A stretch of 11,753 nt of DNA from Pseudomonadota bacterium (GTDB lineage Bacteria; Bdellovibrionota_B; Oligoflexia; Silvanigrellales; Silvanigrellaceae). How positions within the stretch are numbered: the first letter of the stretch is position 1; each line of letters starts with the position of its first letter. The position numbers and the translations under genes are program-made. The stretch covers positions 1 through 11,753 of the forward strand of contig JAIXXU010000047.1 of assembly GCA_027490595.1 (NCBI GenBank). The letters run 5' to 3'. The notes below the pieces were generated by a model. That model was given only the letters and a program-made list of their open reading frames with translations. It was not told where the DNA came from and did not search any database. Below are positions 8,069-11,753 of this stretch, piece by piece.

Positions 8069-8707
8069 TTATTTAGTAATATCATTAGAAGACGCGTGTC
8101 GGGACAATTGCAGAGCTCTAACATATGCCACAATGGCCCAGCGTTCTTCTACAGTAAGATGCTCGCTGAACCCAGGCATATTCCAATTATTTACACCATT
8201 TTTAACTGCACTATAAATGCGACCTATTGGCATTTGAATGGTGTTACTATCTTGCAGGTTCGTAGGGCGAACACTCCCTCCTGCAGCAACAGTTACAAGT
8301 CCGTCATTATTTCCAGCATACCCATGACATGGAGAACAATAAACATTAAATTTTGATTGTCCCACATGAAGCAATTCAGGGGTGAGTTTAATAGGAAAGT
8401 CTTTAACAAACTGAGAAGGATCTTGACCATCCTTAGAACTCACAAGCCCTTCATAGAACGCTGAATTTAAATGGGCATCACCTTTTGCAACTGTATCAGG
8501 AACAGGATGCCTGGAACTCATTTTATCTGCATAAAAGTCGTTATGAGATTGAGGTCCGTAGGAGGTTTGTTGCATCATATTTTGAATAAGATGAACTGGT
8601 GGTTCAGAACTTTTGTCTCCGCGGCAACTGGATAAAAAAACCACAGAAAAAATAGTGATTAGAAAGAAATGTAACATCTTAATGAAGCGTTGAAATATAT
8701 TTAACAT
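8069..8707 (-). CDS. actE: Alternative complex III subunit E (ActE, monoheme cytochrome c lipoprotein)
   Basis: This is a 212-residue periplasmic cytochrome c subunit of ACIII. The N-terminus is a lipoprotein signal with lipobox LSSC (25-28), so the mature protein would be anchored by lipidated C28. One heme site is present: CSPCH at 124-128, with M177 in NWNMPGFSEHL as the likely sixth ligand and a C-terminal helix ERWAIVAYVRAL typical of class I cytochromes c. Between anchor and heme domain is the characteristic ACIII segment with PVPDTVAKGD (68-77). ActE carries electrons from the complex to the oxidase or to the pentaheme ActA. It begins two bases after the actD stop, with GGAAGAG inside the end of actD; the first ATG keeps the full signal sequence, though Met11 is conceivable. 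Confidence 0.94.
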   Translation of the reverse strand: MLNIFQRFIKMLHFFLITIFSVVFLSSCRGDKSSEPPVHLIQNMMQQTSYGPQSHNDFYADKMSSRHPVPDTVAKGDAHLNSAFYEGLVSSKDGQDPSQFVKDFPIKLTPELLHVGQSKFNVYCSPCHGYAGNNDGLVTVAAGGSVRPTNLQDSNTIQMPIGRIYSAVKNGVNNWNMPGFSEHLTVEERWAIVAYVRALQLSRHASSNDITK

Positions 8708-8709
8708 AA

Positions 8710-9270
8710 TTACTCTTCCACAAATTCTACATGGGAGGCACCTAAGTCTTTTAAAAATTGAAGGGTATCTTGAGAATGGAACAAGGGGTCTGTCTTTTCA
8801 ACAGAAATAAAAAACTTATCATTGGAGGCTCTTCCAAAACGCTCGGAATGGAACAAAGAATGATGCCATTGAGGGAGCTTATTTAAGATTAGCAAACCAA
8901 AAAGGCAGGTAATAGCCGCGCCCAACACTGCACACTCAAACGCAGGTAACAAATATGCGGGCCAAGAAAAGAACGGTTTTCCTGCAATTACATATTTGTA
9001 ATCTACTGCATTCATCCATGTCCAAAGACAAAAAGAGCCCACGCCACAAAAAGCAGCCACGATACCAACAAACCAAGGCAGTTTGCTTTGGGGAATGCCA
9101 GCGGCCTTATCAAGACCATGAATTGGGAAAGGAGAATGAGCATCCCAATTCTTAAAACCTTTTTTTTTCATGCGTTCACAAGCAACATAAAGTTGGCTAG
9201 TGGTTTCGAATTCAGCGAGAACACCGTATACCCGCATGGGATTATCCAACTGTTTTGAAGGTATTGTCAT
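8710..9270 (-). CDS. actD: Alternative complex III subunit D (ActD, DUF3341 family)
   Basis: This is a 186-residue membrane subunit of ACIII without cofactors. The N-terminal soluble part contains the family segments MRVYGVLAEFE (12-22) and AHSPFPIHGLDKAAGI (44-59). Two membrane helices follow (about 65-86 and 104-129), the second with the conserved PAFE (109-112), and then a soluble tail ending in a short beta-like segment (SHVEFVE). ActD packs against the NrfD-like subunits. The start at ATG 9270 is favoured over Met12 because a perfect AAGGAGG lies upstream. It follows actB directly after ten bases; in known ACIII clusters actC normally stands between these two genes. Confidence 0.93.
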   Translation of the reverse strand: MTIPSKQLDNPMRVYGVLAEFETTSQLYVACERMKKKGFKNWDAHSPFPIHGLDKAAGIPQSKLPWFVGIVAAFCGVGSFCLWTWMNAVDYKYVIAGKPFFSWPAYLLPAFECAVLGAAITCLFGLLILNKLPQWHHSLFHSERFGRASNDKFFISVEKTDPLFHSQDTLQFLKDLGASHVEFVEE

Positions 9271-9275
9271 AGCTT

Positions 9276-9282
9276 CCTCCTT
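9276..9282 (-). promoter_or_regulatory. Consensus ribosome binding site of actD fused to the actB stop codon
   Basis: The minus strand reads TAAGGAGGAAGCTATG: the actB TAA provides the first bases of AAGGAGG, six bases before the actD ATG. There is no room for, and no remnant of, an actC gene. Confidence 0.75.
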
Positions 9283-11753
9283 ATCCTAATTCTGGGTTGA
9301 CGTTCCTGATTTTAGCCAAAAACGTAGTCCGAGGACGAGTGTTTAATTCACCAAGGACACTATAATTTCTAGGATTATTCTTGCTTTTTGACACCATCGT
9401 TTTGATATCTGCCACATCTCCGAAAATAATGGCATTTGTAGGGCAAGCATCTTGACAAGCTGTCGTGAGGGCTCCATCAGGAATTAAGCCCTCAAAAGAA
9501 TTCTTATTTGCAACAACTTTAGCTGCATTAATTTTATGAACACAGTAAGAACATTTCTCCATAACTCCACGAAATCTAACTGTGACATTTGGATTTTTTT
9601 GCATAGCGTAAAGAGGATTTCTTTCGTCGTCAATCTTACTGTAATTGAAAAAGTTATAGCGACGAACCTTGTAAGGGCAGTTATTTGCGCAATAACGTGT
9701 TCCAACGCACCTATTGTAGGACATATCATTCAGTCCATCGGGACTGTGAACAGTTGCACTCACCGGACAAACAGCTTCACAAGGCGCATTTTCACAATGC
9801 ATACAACCGAGTGGCTGATACGCCGTATGAACGTTTTCCGGATTGTCTATATCTCCAGAAAAATAACGATCGATTCTTATCCAATGCATCTCTCTATTTT
9901 TAAAGACTTCTTCTTTACCAACAACAGAAATATTGTTTTCTGCTTGGCATGCGATGGTACAGGCATTGCAGCCAATACACGTCGTTAAGTCAATTGTCAT
10001 ACCCCATTGCTGCCTCGCCCACTTCTCCAGTGAGGGATTTTTAGGATAGGAAAACAGAAAACTTTTTTGTTCCTCTGGAGGGATGGTTTCAAGGTCTAAA
10101 ACGAATTTAGGATTGGACTTGAAGGCATCAAGAGTATTTTCTCGCAAAGCAGGTTTGCGCTCTAATGACAACTTTTGTCCACTGGTCTGGGTTTCATTCT
10201 CCTGTGTGGATACCAAAGAGTAGGTTCGCCCAGTTTTTTCAATTGTGGCATTGCCTCCAAACCAAGAGGCAGAAGTTCTAATAAGGTTTGCATTAAAACC
10301 TGAGTTCTTTCCAACTTCGCCAACAGTTTTACCGTAGCCAAGAGATAAGGCAACACAAAAATCAGGCATACCAGGCACTTGCCAGACAGCAACCTCAAGG
10401 CTTTTGCCATTGAATTTCAACTTAACGAGGTCTACATCAGAACTACCAGGAGCAGGCTTAGCACAAAGCCCCAAGTTCTTCGCCGTGTTTGGACTCATCA
10501 AAAGAGCATTATCCCAAACCAACTTATAAATTTGATCAGGTAACTCTTGAAGCCAAGAGTTGTTGGCATAACGACCATCATAAACTTTTCTATCTAAGAA
10601 AAAATCTACGTGAAGAGCATTGACGGATGGCAGAGGAAATAATGATAATTTTTTAAATGATGACTGAATAAATTCATGATTAATATGAAATTTCTTCAAA
10701 TAAATAGAAGAAATATTTTTAACAAAACCTTCACTTAACGATGATTTCCACAATGAACTATCTGAAGAATTGATGTTCATAATTTTTAGAAAATGATTTT
10801 TCACAATATCATGATCGGTAAGTGGCTCATCATCAATTAAGTAGGACAATACTTCAAGAGGAGGAGCGCAATCTTCAAATAATGGAGCAATAAGAGGTTG
10901 TCCAAGGGAATAGGAACCATCAGATGCTAAAAAATCATTCCAACTTTCCAAGAAATGGGTTTCAGGTACATAATAGGTAGATATTTTCGCTGTTTCATCA
11001 AGGTAATAGCCAAGATAAAAGCTCGATTTTGCATTATGTACGATATGAGAAAATTCAACGTCAGAAGGTTGAGAATAAACCGGATTGCCACCGAATATGA
11101 ATAAATTTTCTATGGAATTTTTCTGAGAAGCCTCAGCTAAAACGGAAAGATTTTGAACAAATGATGGGGTCTGCACTTGCGTAATTTGCACAAGGTTGCT
11201 GTCGAAAGCTCCAAGCGCATGGTTAATTGCAAGACCAAGAGCGTGCACATAACCAGGCTGTCTGTCGCCAACAATGACAACACTCTTGGACTTAGCCTTT
11301 GCTAAATCAATTGCTAAAGCCTTTAGCCACTTCACTTGAGACGCAGAAAATTCAACATCTTGATGTATTGAAAGAATTTCTTGAGGAATTGAAATAGAAT
11401 GAACGTTTAATTCATGAGCTAAGGCAAGTAAGAAATGTCCCATCCTTTGGCTGTGAACCACCATGCGATGATCGGCATTAGAACCTGTTAACGAAAAACA
11501 GGACTCAGCAGAATACAAGCGATTCATGGAAGAATGCCCGTCATTTAAGACACGCTTTTCAGAAAATTGTCTCGCGTATTTTACAGAGTCCCCTTCAACA
11601 CCCAAAAAATCTGAATCTGCGGCAAAAATAACGTTGGCTTTGGACAAATCATAAACAACATCTGCTTGATTACCAACGAATGAAGATGTTCCTGAAACTC
11701 TTTCAGAGCTGTAATTTGTATCGAGTTCAACACAAATTGATTGAGGATACATC
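9281..11753 (-). CDS. actB: Alternative complex III subunit B (ActB), N-terminus beyond window edge
   Basis: Iron-sulfur and molybdopterin-oxidoreductase-like subunit of ACIII; 823 residues are visible. Full-length family members have about 1000 residues with a Tat signal, so some 180-200 N-terminal residues lie outside and the first visible ATG (11752) is probably internal. Residues 1 to about 540 belong to the molybdopterin-type domain, which in ACIII holds no cofactor; YDLSKANVIFAADSDFL and MNRLYSAESCFSLTGSNADHR are typical. The C-terminal ferredoxin domain shows CIGCNACTIAC (592-602), CMHCENAPCEAVC (650-662), C682-x5-C688-x3-C692, and the C734/C737 with C766/C770 pairs, matching the family's three [4Fe-4S] and one [3Fe-4S] clusters. 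The C-terminus LNTRPRTTFLAKIRNVNPEL is the normal family end, so no membrane domain is fused. Electrons from quinol would pass through these clusters. Confidence 0.95.
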   Translation of the reverse strand, partial: MYPQSICVELDTNYSSERVSGTSSFVGNQADVVYDLSKANVIFAADSDFLGVEGDSVKYARQFSEKRVLNDGHSSMNRLYSAESCFSLTGSNADHRMVVHSQRMGHFLLALAHELNVHSISIPQEILSIHQDVEFSASQVKWLKALAIDLAKAKSKSVVIVGDRQPGYVHALGLAINHALGAFDSNLVQITQVQTPSFVQNLSVLAEASQKNSIENLFIFGGNPVYSQPSDVEFSHIVHNAKSSFYLGYYLDETAKISTYYVPETHFLESWNDFLASDGSYSLGQPLIAPLFEDCAPPLEVLSYLIDDEPLTDHDIVKNHFLKIMNINSSDSSLWKSSLSEGFVKNISSIYLKKFHINHEFIQSSFKKLSLFPLPSVNALHVDFFLDRKVYDGRYANNSWLQELPDQIYKLVWDNALLMSPNTAKNLGLCAKPAPGSSDVDLVKLKFNGKSLEVAVWQVPGMPDFCVALSLGYGKTVGEVGKNSGFNANLIRTSASWFGGNATIEKTGRTYSLVSTQENETQTSGQKLSLERKPALRENTLDAFKSNPKFVLDLETIPPEEQKSFLFSYPKNPSLEKWARQQWGMTIDLTTCIGCNACTIACQAENNISVVGKEEVFKNREMHWIRIDRYFSGDIDNPENVHTAYQPLGCMHCENAPCEAVCPVSATVHSPDGLNDMSYNRCVGTRYCANNCPYKVRRYNFFNYSKIDDERNPLYAMQKNPNVTVRFRGVMEKCSYCVHKINAAKVVANKNSFEGLIPDGALTTACQDACPTNAIIFGDVADIKTMVSKSKNNPRNYSVLGELNTRPRTTFLAKIRNVNPELG

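Noticed and set aside
9536..9988. Plus-strand frame of 150 codons with several Cys
   Set aside because: Exactly antisense to the ActB ferredoxin domain, whose cysteine motifs are unmistakable; the opposite frame is a by-product.
9281..11752. ATG at 11752 as the true actB start
   Set aside because: The visible protein begins in the middle of the molybdopterin-like domain and lacks the Tat signal and some 180-200 residues usual for ActB, so the frame very probably continues past the window edge.

Overview
The window is one compact minus-strand locus, read from right to left, from an AT-rich Gram-negative-type bacterium. It encodes the electron-output end of an aerobic respiratory chain: alternative complex III (ACIII, a quinol:cytochrome c/oxidase oxidoreductase that replaces bc1) followed by a caa3-type cytochrome c oxidase. 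Lipoprotein and periplasmic cytochromes c, Shine-Dalgarno sites and tight operon packing indicate a bacterium with an exported c-type cytochrome system. I cannot assign a phylum: ACIII-caa3 clusters occur in several phyla.

Layout in transcription order. 11753-9281: actB, lacking its N-terminus at the window edge (molybdopterin-like domain plus iron-sulfur domain). 9270-8710: actD. 8707-8069: actE, a monoheme lipoprotein cytochrome c. 8045-6831: actF, a ten-helix NrfD-like membrane protein. 6818-6477: a small one-helix protein. 6443-5529: a Sco-type copper chaperone. 5532-4564: coxB with CuA and a C-terminal heme c domain. 4543-2849: coxA. 2849-2184: coxC. 2172-1720: coxD. Gaps are -4 to 23 bases, several Shine-Dalgarno sites overlap the preceding stop codon, and no internal terminator is visible, so this looks like one transcript whose promoter lies beyond the right edge.

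Together the products would oxidise quinol, pass electrons through ActB iron-sulfur clusters and Act cytochromes to the heme c and CuA of CoxB, and reduce oxygen at the heme a3/CuB centre of CoxA. Sco would supply copper.

Two things stand out in the respiratory operon. The NrfD-like quinol-site subunit ActC, normally encoded between actB and actD, is absent: the actB stop codon is fused to the actD ribosome binding site. Also, two acidic residues that normally form the Mg2+/Mn2+ site between oxidase subunits I and II are both amides here (CoxB Q183, CoxA N402).

The left 1.6 kb is not empty. Reading the minus strand codon by codon gives one uninterrupted frame of 535 codons from an ATG at 1605 with a good ribosome binding site, running off the left edge. 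I do not recognise the protein; it is lysine-rich, apparently soluble, and the only candidate here for something undescribed at gene level.
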